A stretch of DNA of 64,000 nt from Tyto alba. Its lineage: Eukaryota; Chordata; Aves; Strigiformes; Tytonidae. Positions 25,187 to 37,500 of this stretch are shown in pieces. Positions within the stretch are counted from its first letter, which is position 1. The number at the start of each line of letters is the position of its first letter. Made by a program: the position numbers and the translations under genes. Below the pieces are notes generated by a model. That model had not been told where the DNA came from. It worked only from the letters and a program-made list of their open reading frames with translations, and made no database searches. The stretch is taken from positions 2,979,730 to 3,043,729 of the forward strand of contig NW_024881324.1 in the NCBI RefSeq assembly GCF_018691265.1, given 5' to 3'.

Positions 25187-25675
25187 TGTCCTGGTTGGGG
25201 CTGGCCTAGAGCTCCTGTTGGTCTGGCAGCGGGAGGAGCTGCAGCCCCCTGAGACCCCAGGGGCTCCCCAGGGCCCAGTGCCCTCACCTGGGCGCGGGGG
25301 CGGGGGGAGCACAGCTGGAGGGCTGGGCCCCGATTGGCCCATAGTCCATGTCACGTGACACTGTGCTCACTATATAAAGGCAGGAGTGGGCTGGGAGGGG
25401 CTGCCACTTCTGGGAGTGTGGCTGTGGGGCCTTGGTGTTGGGGATCCCCAGTTGGGAGCAGGTGGGTGTGGGTTGGCGGGTGGTTAGCAGCTGTATTGTA
25501 CATCACCTGCTGATATTGCTGTCAGTGTATTGTTCTGTTACTGTTATTAAACTGTTTTTATCTCAACCTGTGAGTCTCCCTTTGCCCCTCCGATTCCCTC
25601 CCCATTCCCAAGTGGGGGGAGGGTGGGTGAGCAGCTGCAGGGCGTTTAGCTGCTGACCAGGCTCAAACCACGACA
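25187..25675 (+). mobile_element. Complete 489-bp solo LTR (avian ERV) with perfect 5-bp duplication
   Basis: Starts TGTCCTGGTTGGGG and ends CTCAAACCACGACA, flanked by identical atatc at 25182-25186 and 25676-25680. Inside are gattggcc (an inverted CCAAT box, about 25332), a palindromic E-box region gtcacgtgac near 25350-25359, a TATA box tatataaagg at 25371-25380 and ATTAAA at 25546-25551. The order (U3 elements, TATA, poly(A) signal) fits + orientation. A 5-bp duplication fits ERVL-like or related integrases. No internal retroviral genes. The intact duplication suggests a fairly young insertion. Confidence 0.92.
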
Positions 25676-25689
25676 ATATCACAGCATAT

Positions 25690-26885
25690 TTTCATCACTT
25701 ACAGTGAGTTAGAAGAACAACACGGAAGGACACGAGCAATCGAGGAGATTTCTGGAGTGCGTTGAGAACAAGTTCCTGCCATAGGCAATCGAGAGGCTAA
25801 CAAGAAAGGGTGCTCTGCTGGACCCAGGACTTCCACAGCCCCAACTAGTTCTTCCTAATTCGTAAGGTGTGGTCAGCTCTGGCTGCAGTGGATGTGAGGT
25901 GGTGGAGTTCTGGACACAAAGAGGAGGCAGCAGGGCAAAAAACAGGACCAACAGACCTGGATTTCAGAAGAACAGGCTTCTTCAGAGATCACCTTGGAAG
26001 AATCTCATGGGGATATGGCCCTAGAGGAAAGGGAGGTCCAGGAGAGCTGGTGGATATTCATGGATCACCTCCTCCAAACTCGAGAATAGCCCGTCCTGAC
26101 AAGTAGGAAATCAAGCAAAGGTAGCAGAAGGCCTGCCTGGATGAGGATGGAGCGCCTGACTGAACTCAGATAAAGAGGAGGTGTACAGGAGGTGGGAGCA
26201 GGGGCGGGTGACCCAGGAGAAGCGTAGAGAGGCTGGCTGGTCATGCAGGGATGGGGTTAGGGAAGCCTGGACCCAGTGATACAAAACAGCAAGGTGATGG
26301 ACCAGGTGGACATGCTGACAGTCAGAGGGACCTCAGCAGGCTGGAGAACTGGGCAGAGGGGAACCCCGTGAAGTTCAGCAAGGGGAAATGCAAATGAGGG
26401 CCCTGCACCTGCACTGGGAACCCACTGGCGGGAAAGCAGCTCTGTGGTGAGGGACGTTGGCATCCTCGGTGGGCTACAGGTTGTCCACGAGCCAGCGATG
26501 CACCCTCACGTGGAAGGCGGTCATCCGTGTTCTGGGCTGCAGACAGCATGGCTTTGCCAAAACATCGAGGGTGGTGATCCTTTGTTTCTGGCCAGCAGTG
26601 GTGAGACACATCTGGAGTGCTGCGTCCCGTTCTGGGCTCCCCAGTACCAGTGAGACACGGGCTTAGTGGAGCAATTCTGGCACAGGCTGACAAGGATGAG
26701 GAGGGAATTGGAACATCCCTCATATGAGGAGAGGCTGAGAGAGCTGAGACTCTTCAGGCTGGAGGAGGCTCAGGAGCAACCTCATCAATGTGTACAGATG
26801 CCTGACGGGGGGCAGGTAACATGAGGGAGCCAGGTTCCTCTCAGTAGTGCCTACTGACAGAGCAAGAGAAAATGGGCACCAATTA
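25690..26885 (+). mobile_element. CR1 LINE, ORF2 remnant with RT core deleted
   Basis: 25690-26280 resembles the CR1 ORF2 segment between endonuclease and RT (GC-richer, with blocks such as 'ggtgctctgctggacc' and 'ggatcacctcctccaa'). 26285-26885 corresponds to the distal RT and post-RT region (ctcagcaggctggag, aggctgagagagctgagact, gaggaggctcaggagcaacc). The RT catalytic core that should lie between is gone. Frames are broken throughout. It starts within 20 bp of the preceding LTR's target duplication. The normal 3' tail is absent. Confidence 0.85.
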
Positions 26886-28148
26886 AAAACTGTTTTATTG
26901 GTTGCTCAGTTTTGGTACTCCCTGTTTGGCTGAACCACATATCCACTTCTCCCATGCTGATCTGTCTAGCTCAGGAGGACATTATTCTCCACCAATCATC
27001 TCAAGGAAGACTTTATAGAACCCACTGGTGCACTCATATCTAAAACAAGGATTACCTTCCAGTCCCCTTTGTGTTGAGGTAAGTTCAGCTTTTTTTTAAA
27101 TAATTGGTGATCATTCTTCATAGTCTCCTTGAGATAATTATGATTTTGGTCATGTCCTCTGAGCCTTCATCCATTGTCGGGATGTGTTGGTTGATTACAG
27201 TGGTTCAAGATCAGAGTGACTAAATTGTAAGAAAGAATAGTCCTCCACTGAGCAAAATGTCAGGACTTCATGATAGATAAGTTAATTAAGATTCAAGTGA
27301 AATAAAAGTCTTCAACCTACAGATAAATATCTTGAAAGCTGCAGCTGAAGGCTGTCATATATTAGCTACCTTTCCTGTGTCATTTTGCTGCTCTTATGCC
27401 AGATCTCTTCTGTTATTTTCTGAGTAACTTACTCTCATTAGTAGTTTGTTGTAAATGTTTATCTTATTTTTGTTCACTTTTAAAACTTCTTAATGAACTC
27501 TGATTTCCCATGGTTTTGTATATACCAAGTGAGGAAAAATACTCAATCTGAAAATATGCAACAAATTTTAGACATGGGGATGTTTGAAACTAAGCCTTGC
27601 TAATATTTCTCCAAAATGGAGAGTTTCACTGGCAGATTATTACATTTATACGTTTACATCAACTTCTGTTTGATTGTAAACAGAAGCAAATTATTTGAAT
27701 TTGTTCAATTCCTGATCTATAAACATGAAGAAAAAGCTTCAGTTTAGACCATGCTTATTTTTTTAAAAAGGGAATGGGGGACATGGGTTGGCAGGGGGGA
27801 GAGTGAAAGAATGAAGAGGAAGATGTAAAATAAGTTATTCAACATGTGATTTATATTTGTCACATTTTTGTCACTGTTTTGTCACATTTCTAAACCAAAT
27901 CAGAACTAACAAGAACTTTTTGTAGTAAAATATTCAGTTAAGCACATGAAGAAAACAAATCATGAAACTGTAAAGGCATGACTTTATTAACTGTAAGAAC
28001 TCGTTTTCCACGTTTAACTTACTAATACAAAAATAATATTTTTGACCTGCTTGTTATGACCTTCTTTGTGTTGTAATGATTTCCTGTCATCAGTTCTAGA
28101 TTTTCTTGACATTTATTATTATTATTATTATTATTATCATTATTGTTA

Positions 28149-28185
<37 letters not shown>

Positions 28186-29919
28186 ATCTGCATTTCCTTC
28201 TAGAAATCAGAGTTTTAGAGCTGCTGAATACTTACAGAGCTGATGGAGATCATCAGTGCATTTTAATGTTGTTGATTTTGAAGTACAGGAGCACTGAAGG
28301 CTCTTTAAGCCTTCCTTGCTGAACTGCTAGCTATACCTGGGTCTGATAAAGACAAACTGTCAGAAAAATCCTCAGATGCAGAATAGCAAAACACTAGGAC
28401 TCAACAATCAACTTTGTAGCAAAAGTCAAGATGTAAGGTAAGAATTGCATATAAACATGTGGATAAAATAGCACATAAATGTGTGTTATAAAATAGCATT
28501 TTTTAACAAAAGGAGATATAACCAGTAATAAATTAGCATAGAATTGTTTTTAACTTATTAAATCAGCATTTCACTAATCCATACATGAAGGGGAGATTTT
28601 GAAATTTCAAAATGAAAGGGAAAGAGGAAGTTTTAAAAACTATTAAAACTATGGGGCTTAGTGAGTTTTTCTTTTAAATTTTCTCTGGAAAGTGGAAAAA
28701 CCAAGACTGTAGATCAGCCATTACTATAGATCAACCTTGATATGCTATTTGACTTAAACCACAAATATTTAGTTTTTGTTTAGATAATTTCAACATTTTC
28801 TGTTAATATTTAAATAGAAATTTGAAGTAAAGTTCAGATTCTACAAATTGTTCTGGTACTCCCTTTTCCATTAAATAAAATTAATGAAATTCCACTCTTA
28901 AAAACAAATATACTCCCTCTTCCATCTCCTCATATACTCAGATTTTCCAGGGTTTAACTTTGACACAACCTGAAATTTGCCTGATGGAGAAAACCTTGTT
29001 TTTCCTGATTGGAAAGGTAGAATTTTTTTGAAGTGATGATTTTAATGATTTCTAGAATCTAGCACTTTCTTTTTGTAAATAAGATTTACAGTAGGTTTCA
29101 GGAAGAAAACAATTATTTTCAACACTTGCTGAAAGTTATGAAGCTTAGCTTGTTTTTTTGTTTTTTTTTTTTTTTGTTTTTTTATTTCAAACTATGTGCT
29201 ACAGGAAAAACTTACATAGCATAGAGAAACAAGAAATCTGTATTTTCTTTCCTGATGCAGCATTTTGAAATGAACCTAGTAGGAAACATGTGCATGATCT
29301 CGTAATAACTTTATGATCATTGCACAAATTAATAAAGCAATGAATACTTTTAATAAGACCAGAGACCTTAATTGCTCTAAGGGTTTTTTTTCCGTTGCTA
29401 TCGTGATTCTGAGAAAACTCTAAAGCAACAACTGGAGCAACTTCCTGCCATGGAAGCCATCCAAAAATCAGAACAAAAGCCTCCCACAGACTGGACATGA
29501 TGTCCTGGATTGTTATCATTCAGCATTCATGTCTTAGTAAATTAGCGACCTTTCCTTGTTCTAGTGCCTAGAATGCTTCAGCTTCTTGTCTGAGGGTGAG
29601 AGAGCAGGTAAATATATTTGGGAGAAAAGTATTCAAATATTTTAACTCACTGAAACCACTTCCAGTTTTTCAGCAGAGAAAGTTAGTGGGTAAGTGGTTT
29701 TGACATACTTAAAGCAGTCACTCATGTTGAAAAGTTGTGAGACAATTATACACTTCATCAGCAGGTTACTCTCAGAGAAAAATGCACTGTGCCGAATATC
29801 TGAATATCTTCTCCTGTTGAAAATTACTGGCCTTATTTTCATTCCTTCTGTCTTTCGATAAGCCTTCTGGTCTTCGGGGATATGTCATTTATTTATTTAT
29901 TTTTAATTATATTTTAAAG
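26886..29919. other. Intergenic AT-rich stretch
   Basis: Contains an imperfect (TTA)n array at 28113-28183 with a few TCA and TTG interruptions, and T-rich tracts near 29150-29185. No exon or transposon recognised. Confidence 0.6.
28113..28183. repeat. (TTA)n microsatellite
   Basis: About 71 bp of ATT/TTA triplets with interruptions tca, ttg and ttg in the middle. Confidence 0.95.
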
Positions 29920-30164
29920 CTCTGGGCGTCTTTGAAATCTGCACCAACAGCTGTGAACCCTGGCTGATGAAAACCTCCCACTCGGTACACACGGCTTCAC
30001 CACGTTCACCGATCCTACTCATGGGTGAGAACTGTTGAACCGGGACTTGCCAAGTGGAGGTCGCACGACTCGGGGGCTGCCCCAACCTCTGCCGAGGATG
30101 AAGCACTGACAGAGGCTAGAGGCAAGAGCATGGTCCTGTTTCTGCCACTTGCTTTGTTTCTGGC
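29920..30164. other. CpG-rich unique sequence, left flank of LTR
   Basis: A locally CpG-rich block, about ten CpG in 240 bp, in otherwise CpG-poor DNA. No coding frame or known repeat recognised. It continues on the other side of the LTR (31240-31530), as shown by the ctggc duplication at the junction. Confidence 0.5.
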
Positions 30165-31234
30165 TGTCGTGGCTTGGGCCTGGTTGGCAGCCAACCACAA
30201 TACAGCAGCTCTCTCTCCCTTGCCGGCAATGAGAAGGGACAGAGAGCCAGGCTTGGGGTTTGAGATAGGACAGGGTTGGGGAAAAATTCCCCTTTATGAT
30301 CACGAGCAAAAGGCAGACTCGTTAGGGGAAGAAAAAAAGAACATACATTTATTACAGACACTAACAACACTTAACAGAGTAGGACAGTGAGCAGCATTGC
30401 CACATCTTGAGAACACCTTCCCCCCACCCCTCCCTTCTTCCTGGGCTCAGCTCTGCTCCCGATATCTCTACCTCCTCCCCCAGGGGCACAGGGGCAGGGA
30501 ATGGGGGGTGCAGTCAGCGCTGCCACTTCCTTCAGCTTTGGTGAGGGGAGTGTCCGAAACTTGTTCCCCCTGCTCCATCGTTGTCCCCCTCTCACAGCAG
30601 ACAGTCCTCCACAAACCCTCTCCAACATGAGTTCCTCCCACGGGCCGCAGCGTTCCCCACACTGCTCCGTCATGGGTCACTAACTTCCTCCAACTGGATT
30701 CCCTCCCACCGCTGCAGCCCTTCCCAAGCTGCTCCGGCGTGGGACTCCCCCGCATGCTGCAATCCTCCCAGCACTGAATTACAGCAGCGGGGCTGCCTTT
30801 TCCCATGAGACCCCGGCCTTCTTCGGGCACAGAACCTTGATTTTACCAAGCAGAAGCCACAGGCCATAAATCAGTGTCTGCTCCACCGTAGATCTTCATG
30901 GGTGGCGGGAGGGGGGGCCGCCCTGCCGTCTCACCACAGGATACAGGGGGGTCTCTGCTCCGGCACACCTCCCCCCTCCTTTCTTCCTCCATTCCTCCAC
31001 TGACCTTGGTGCTCACGCAGCTGCCCCAACTCCTCCTCACCAGTCCCACTGCCCGTCACCACGTCCCTTCTTAAATACGTTCTCGCAGAGGCGCAGCTGA
31101 TGGGCTCAATTTCCCAAACAGAAGTGGAGCTGACGTGGAGCTGGGGGAGCTTTGAGAAGCTTCTCACAGGGGGCTGCCCCTATAGCCCCCTCCCCTGCCA
31201 CCAAAAAACTCCACCACTCATTCAACCCAGGACA
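30165..31234 (-). mobile_element. Solo LTR of the same family as 9626-10670, perfect duplication
   Basis: Ends TGTCGTGGCTT (+ strand start) and AACCCAGGACA (+ strand end), with identical ctggc at 30160-30164 and 31235-31239. Read on the - strand, a TATTTAA box lies at 31071-31077 and AATAAA at 30348-30353. It aligns along its length with the LTR at 9626, in the same orientation. Its own perfect duplication shows the two copies are separate insertions and not the two ends of one provirus. No internal retroviral genes. Confidence 0.92.
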
Positions 31235-31239
31235 CTGGC

Positions 31240-31530
31240 AAAGACTCCCAGGCTGCTGCGCGGGTGCTTGCCCGGCGCCAAGGTCAGGGGTGCGGGAGCA
31301 CAGTGTGGCAAGGAAAGGGTGGGGAAGAAGCAAGCTGTTTCCACCTTGTCTAGTTGCCTTGTCTCCCAAGCAGCAGCAGCAGCAGGAAAAACAAGCCAAC
31401 CCTTCCAGGTCTTCGCCACGTGTTTTCTTCCTACTAGGCCACCTGGTTTTGCTGCTGCAGAAGTAGTTTGGACCAATCCTGCTCACCCCTGGAACAGCTG
31501 CATTCAGTCCTGCCCGTGCCATTGAGAAAT
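31240..31530. other. GC-rich unique sequence, right flank of LTR
   Basis: Continuation of the pre-insertion locus: CpG-rich at 31255-31300, a short (CAG)n at 31369-31385, then a drop in GC. ORFs up to 141 codons occur on both strands, with no recognised homology. Confidence 0.5.
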
Positions 31531-34500
31531 CCCAAGCCAGTTAGGAGGCAATTAAATGAGGAGACAGTAATAAGACTGACATCACGGATGGGCAGTTTTT
31601 GATGTTACCAGTTCTATGATAAACTGAGAATTATTTTGATTTATTTGTATATGAGACATACCCATATTTTGGTGAAAAGAACAGATTTGCTTTCAGAAGA
31701 GTCATGTATTATTTGACAAATAATTCCCAGAAGTCTACAGCTGCAAAGGAAACCTTGCAGATATAAAATCTAGTCACCTTCTGTGTTAAAAATCAGGTTT
31801 GAAATTGTCAAACTATAGTTGTACCTTTAGTTAAATACACTCCGTAAAGGGTAAGAGAAACATGGAAAATCATCTGGGTATCAGCAGAAACATTAGAAAG
31901 ATGTAAATCCATCTTCAGAGAATTTGAAGCTAAACGCATCATTCATTAAATTAAGTGACACTAGTCTGCTTCTTTTTTTTTTTTTTCCCCTGTAGCTCCA
32001 GCACTTAAATGGTTTGACACAGGTATAAATATTCTTCCTGGATGCTTTTTTGCAGAACACTGGACTTGTGGGCAGGGATATATGGTTTTCTAAATAATTG
32101 CAGGGCAGGGGGAAGAGTGCAAAATATAAAAACTATACAAAAGCATTGTTGCACCCAGGCAAAAGAGAGTAGGAACAAATTCAGAAAGTGTGTTCAAAAT
32201 TTAGATTATTTTTCATGTTATTCTTAGTAGAAAAAACAGTGACAGTACTGCAGAAAAAAACAAACCAAACCAAACCAAACCAAACAAACAAAAACCAAAA
32301 CCCAACCAAACAACGAAACGGTATATTCTGTGGTTTTCCAGAAAAGATTTATGTGGGCCTTGAATTCAGCAAAGCGTGGCAATACTCTTTAGTCAGTGAG
32401 AGGTCTCCATGGGCCTTTCAGCTTAAAGAAATCACTTTATACCACACAAAATTAAAGAGGTGGTGTTGATGAGCTCTGGCAGGCAATTGAATTGCAGACG
32501 TATTTTCCAAAACACTGTGCTTAGAATCTGTAGTGTCTGTTTCATATGTATGTGTATACAGGAAAAAGGTATTCCAACAAAACAAAACTTTTCTAATCTT
32601 TCATGTTGCTCCTGCTGCATTATATGCTGAGGATCTGAGATTTTGATTGTTAGTTCTTTATTCTGCTCCTAGATATTGGCAATTTTCCGTTGTTAAATTG
32701 AAGGAATCTTTCATGAATTATTTATTTTTTTTCTGAAAGAGAAGTTGTGTTTTACATCAATTTTTTTCCTGCCTGGCCTAGTCCAGGACATACAGAATTG
32801 AACAATTATTTTAAAATGAGAATTAAATAAGCACAGTGAAGGTTTTTATGCAAACAGTGTCAAAACTGGCATATCATATACTGAGATCTGTACTTTCTTG
32901 CTAAAATATGTATTTTTTTTTATAATCTGCGGAATTATCACAGGCTCTGCATGTTCTTCCTACAACTGGATTTGAAGCAGCAGGTGAATTCACTTCTCTC
33001 CAGATCTTTGATTCAATATTCAAACCTTAATGTATGAAAAATTATTAATTCTGGAAACCACAAGCATAGTATTTTGCAAATGCTCTTTCATTCAGGATAT
33101 GTTCTTTTAATTTTGAAGCTGCAGTGAGTGCTTACGTAGGTATTTTCTGGAGTGCTAACAAAATTCTGAGAGGAAATGTAGTTATATCTTCCTTTTATAG
33201 CCTTCATTCTGGTTCAGCATTGTTCTGTTCACCTAGAAGTTCCATGTGGCTTGTGAGGAGGGGTCACTGTTTTTTCTTTACAGATTACAGCTGTCAATGT
33301 AAAGAAGTGGCCAAACTTGTTTCTGCAACCTGTGTTGCTGCAGAAGATAAGAACTGTCTTGTCCTTCTCCATTTTAGGCTGGAGGGTATGGTGATATTCT
33401 GTGTGTGTGGGGAGGGGGGCTTATGCACACACACCTAAAATTAATGTATTTTAGCCCACACTGAAATTAAAGCATACTTCAATCATCAATATACCTAATA
33501 GGTAAGAATTTTAAGCAGGTACAAATACACTTTTAAATTAATGCATTTCATTAATTAACAATTTGAATAGTAGGAAGGCCTGGCTGGCTAGGGAGCAGCT
33601 CGTCCACTCCCTAAACCTTAAGCCTGGCTGTTCCTGTTCCGCTGATGAGCAAGAGCCATAAACTTTGCTGATCTTTAGATCACAGTCTTGAGCATACTCG
33701 AAGAGTTTAATCAAAGTAAGCGTAAACTGCTTTAGAAGAGTATCTGCTAAAGTACAGAAAACTTGCAAATACAAAATTCTTATGGAGGCATCAGGCACCT
33801 TTGAGAGTATCCTGTAGTCCAGTCTGCCTTTTTCCCTGTCACTTTTTCTACTCCATGTATGTATGGTGATGCAACAAATGTGATCCACTTTCTGTGTTAT
33901 GAGGATACATATTCGCTTTCTCTGCCTGACTTTAAGTACCAGAAGAGCCAGTTGGGTCTCACGTGAGCTTCGTTAAAACCTCTTGTAAAACAGAGAGTGG
34001 TCATGTAGCTCTTTGTTGCCTTAATAGGAATAAGAAAGGAGATGTTCTTTCCATGCTGATGAAAAATTGGTGGAGCTAGAGGTAGATGGTTTTGTTTGCT
34101 TGTTTTAATAGGGCCCTATGTGTGATCCATTCCAGCATTAACCTAGGAAATCACTGCTGTGGGAATGAGGGACTGCATTTGCACCTCCATCCCTCACACT
34201 AATGTGAGGCTGCTGCCTGCAGTCACACTGTCACCACAGGAACAGCTGCGTTTGCTGTGATAAGGTCCCCAAAATACTGTGAGTTGGTGGTGGTCACTGT
34301 CTTTCTTTGACTGTCCAACGGCTTGCATAAAATGACCTTGTAGCATTAACATTTTTAGTGGGTTCTGCAACACTTTACCTATCATTGGTCACTTTTGCCA
34401 CAGTTCTGGACAAAAACTGCTGGCTCAGTGGAATGGGGTGGAGCAAGGGGTTATTTCAGTGAGAAAGATCTGGAGATACTGTACTAAGAATAAGGTGAGT

Positions 34501-37500
34501 TACAGGCTAGTTTGCAGGGTCCTTCCTTTACATTTAATTCCTTGATGTTCACCTGCCTTTCTAAACCTGGTAAGATCCCTAGTTAAATGCTATTTTGAGG
34601 ACCAAGTAGTGAAGAAGTCACTTGCACAATCTGTGCCCTGGTGAAGTGCAAAGAATTCGTCATCAGGTTACAGACAGTAAAAGATTGCTTTGAGCATTCT
34701 CAGTTCAAGCCACTTTGATTGGATAAGGGACAGGAGCTTAATTAATTTATTCCCTATTTAGATGTCTATTTAGATATTTACACCATTATTACATGACTAA
34801 TGTAATGTAATAGTTTTAAGAGTATAAGCATGAGATGTACTTTCTGTGTTGCCCTTCCTTTTGTAGTCTTTGCGTCTGTTTTGACAGGGCTTTCTGCCAA
34901 GGTCTAAGTGGCTGGAATATTCACTGAATTGAAAATTGCTGTAACGTTTGTTTAACTATGCAATTATTTGTTGTAAACACCTGTGATAGTTGGCTAACTG
35001 TAGCACTTCATGCAGTATCTGCTGAGATTAAGGACATAGTTTACACTGGAAAGATCTTTTTTTAAAACCAAAACCAAAACCAAAACAGAGACCAAACAAA
35101 ACAAACAAACAAACAAAAACAAGCAAACACAAAAACCCAGAACAAACCAGTGTAACTTCCTTTGTTTCCTCATGCCTTTTCCCTTTAATTACTTTTATAG
35201 GAATTCCCAATGTCTTTCTTTTCAACATTGGATCTAGAATGAAATTTTGTTTGTTGAGGGAGTTTTGTGCATTTCTCTTTGCTGCTTAATTTTTTTCCCC
35301 CAAGTACTGTGTGCCTTGACTCAGATCTGTCAGTGTAAGGTGTGGATTTCTGGCAGTGTCTCAATCATTTGTTTGCTGTTCAACTGAGAGCACCCATATT
35401 TCCCACAAACCAAGAAGCAAATAAGCACTTTTACAAAATTTTGGTGAAAAATCCTGGGAGTAGATATTGTTTTCCTATTTTAGCTGATTCAGGATTCTTG
35501 CCTTAGCATACTTGCTGGCATTTCAGAAATACTGCATGCAAACTAGGTAAAAGCAGAATGGCTTGTCAAAAAATGTGGAGGCACTGAAATGCAGATTCTA
35601 TCATTCCAGAAGGAGTTAGAGGAGAAGTTGAAACTATAGCCACCCATTGAACAGCTTAGGGTGTGTTCAGCCGTTTGAAGGTATGTATCACACGGGTGTC
35701 ATAACATCTTTGTGTGGCAACTGTTCAAGAGTTTATTTCTTGTTCATAAGGAAAGGCACCTGGCAGGTGATTAGCAAAGCCCTTAAGGAAGAAAAATTAA
35801 AGCCAAAAATGAAGATATGTTATTTTCAGATGCAACATTTATTAATACTTGCTTAAATAGAGACTCACCAGAGAAGACCCAGTTGTTTGGTAAGAATAGC
35901 TCTCATAGCCTTCAGATGGAGTCTGCAAGGCACAACAGTAATGAGGAGCACTTACTTAGCATTGTTCTTAAAAGTAGCCTTTCCCCAGTAACCTCTGGGA
36001 CCATAGGTATGGGCAAGGTGCTTAGAAGGAAGAATTATTTATCAAGAGCATAAAGTAAAATTAGTGAGCCAACAGATTTTTTCAAGAATTGTCCAGGGAT
36101 GATCAGAGATTAAAGAAGTTACTTGTGGTTTTTGTTTTGTTTTGTTTTGTTTTTTTTTTTTTTTAAGGAACTGTTTATTGTTGCACTGTATTGTGACGTA
36201 CTGAGATCATGGTGTGTTTCTACATATCTGGTCTACTTTTCTGGCTCAGTAAAAATTCTAGTTTTCTCTTGTGTACGCACATACTGTCTCTCACAAAATG
36301 ACATTGGGGTATTTGTACATCCAAGATACCAGTCTGACCATTTTTCTGATGAGTGGTTGGGGTTAGCAACCACTGACAGTGGATTGCTGTGGAATGTGTG
36401 TAAAGAGGATGATGATTTCTCTATGATGATTAAAAAAGAGTCCAGCTGTCTGTTCCTGCTTTGTGTGTTCCCAATGCAAAGCAATTAAGCATTTTTTTTT
36501 TAAAGGCCTTGTAAAAACATTAGCCTCTCTTCTGCACCAACCCCTGATGGCTTACCCTTCACTTACTCAATTGTTTGGGTTATGTTTACTAGTCATTATT
36601 GACCTCTTTGTTAACATAGCTACTGTTGACATCATTCCTTATCCAACAGAGATAAGGCCTTGTGTTCTGTTGCATCGTTACAGGGCAGCTCTCCAAGTCC
36701 AGATTGTTCATCTATATTTGAAATATTTCTCTTTTGAGCTTTGTAATGAGACTTGTTTACATGGGGGAGGGAAGGGGAAAAATCCCTGTAAATTAATGTA
36801 GTAGTGTAAAAACAATATTTCAGTGAAATAATAAGGAGAATGTGTTTTCCAGCTGCTGTTTGTAGATCCCCGTTGCTAGGGTGCTTGATATCACAGAGTG
36901 TAACCTTGTGCCATGGTTACGGTTTGCATATCTTTGCTTTTCTTGACAACGAGGTTAAAGACTGTACCCTCATCACTTATCTGATTAACGCTAAGAGAAA
37001 TAAATCTTATGCAGCCCATGTAAACCTCAGGATGTTAGATTTCATTAATGAACTCTTAAACCTGTGAATGACTCATTGGAGGGGTGGACATGATAACCTG
37101 TCTTGCTTGCATTCATTTTATTGACTAATTAAGGGAAACGTCCTTCAATGTGATAACTTGCTGCTGTAGGCACAATGTCTTTGCAGGAAAGGGAAGCTTT
37201 TACTCCTTAGAACAAGGCTGGCTGCTTGCTTCTTACATTAAAAGAAACAGCTATTTAACCATGTAGACTCTGGACACCCAGTTCATATATCTCATTGCCC
37301 TCATCCGTGTAGACTGTGGAAGATTGCCCCTTCTCAGTTAACTCAAATATCTCTTTGGTACTGGTCAGCCAGTGTCAAAATGTATCCTAGGAGCTGCACA
37401 AAAAAAAGGAAGCAAGAGTTTTTTCTTGAAAAATCCCTATATTCTGTGCTTGAAACAAGACTAAAACAAAACAACAACAACGAAAAGAAGATAGCACACT

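Noticed and set aside
36123..36801. Adjacent ORFs of 121 and 112 codons
   Set aside because: T-rich, hydrophobic by composition, no motifs, no splice or promoter context.
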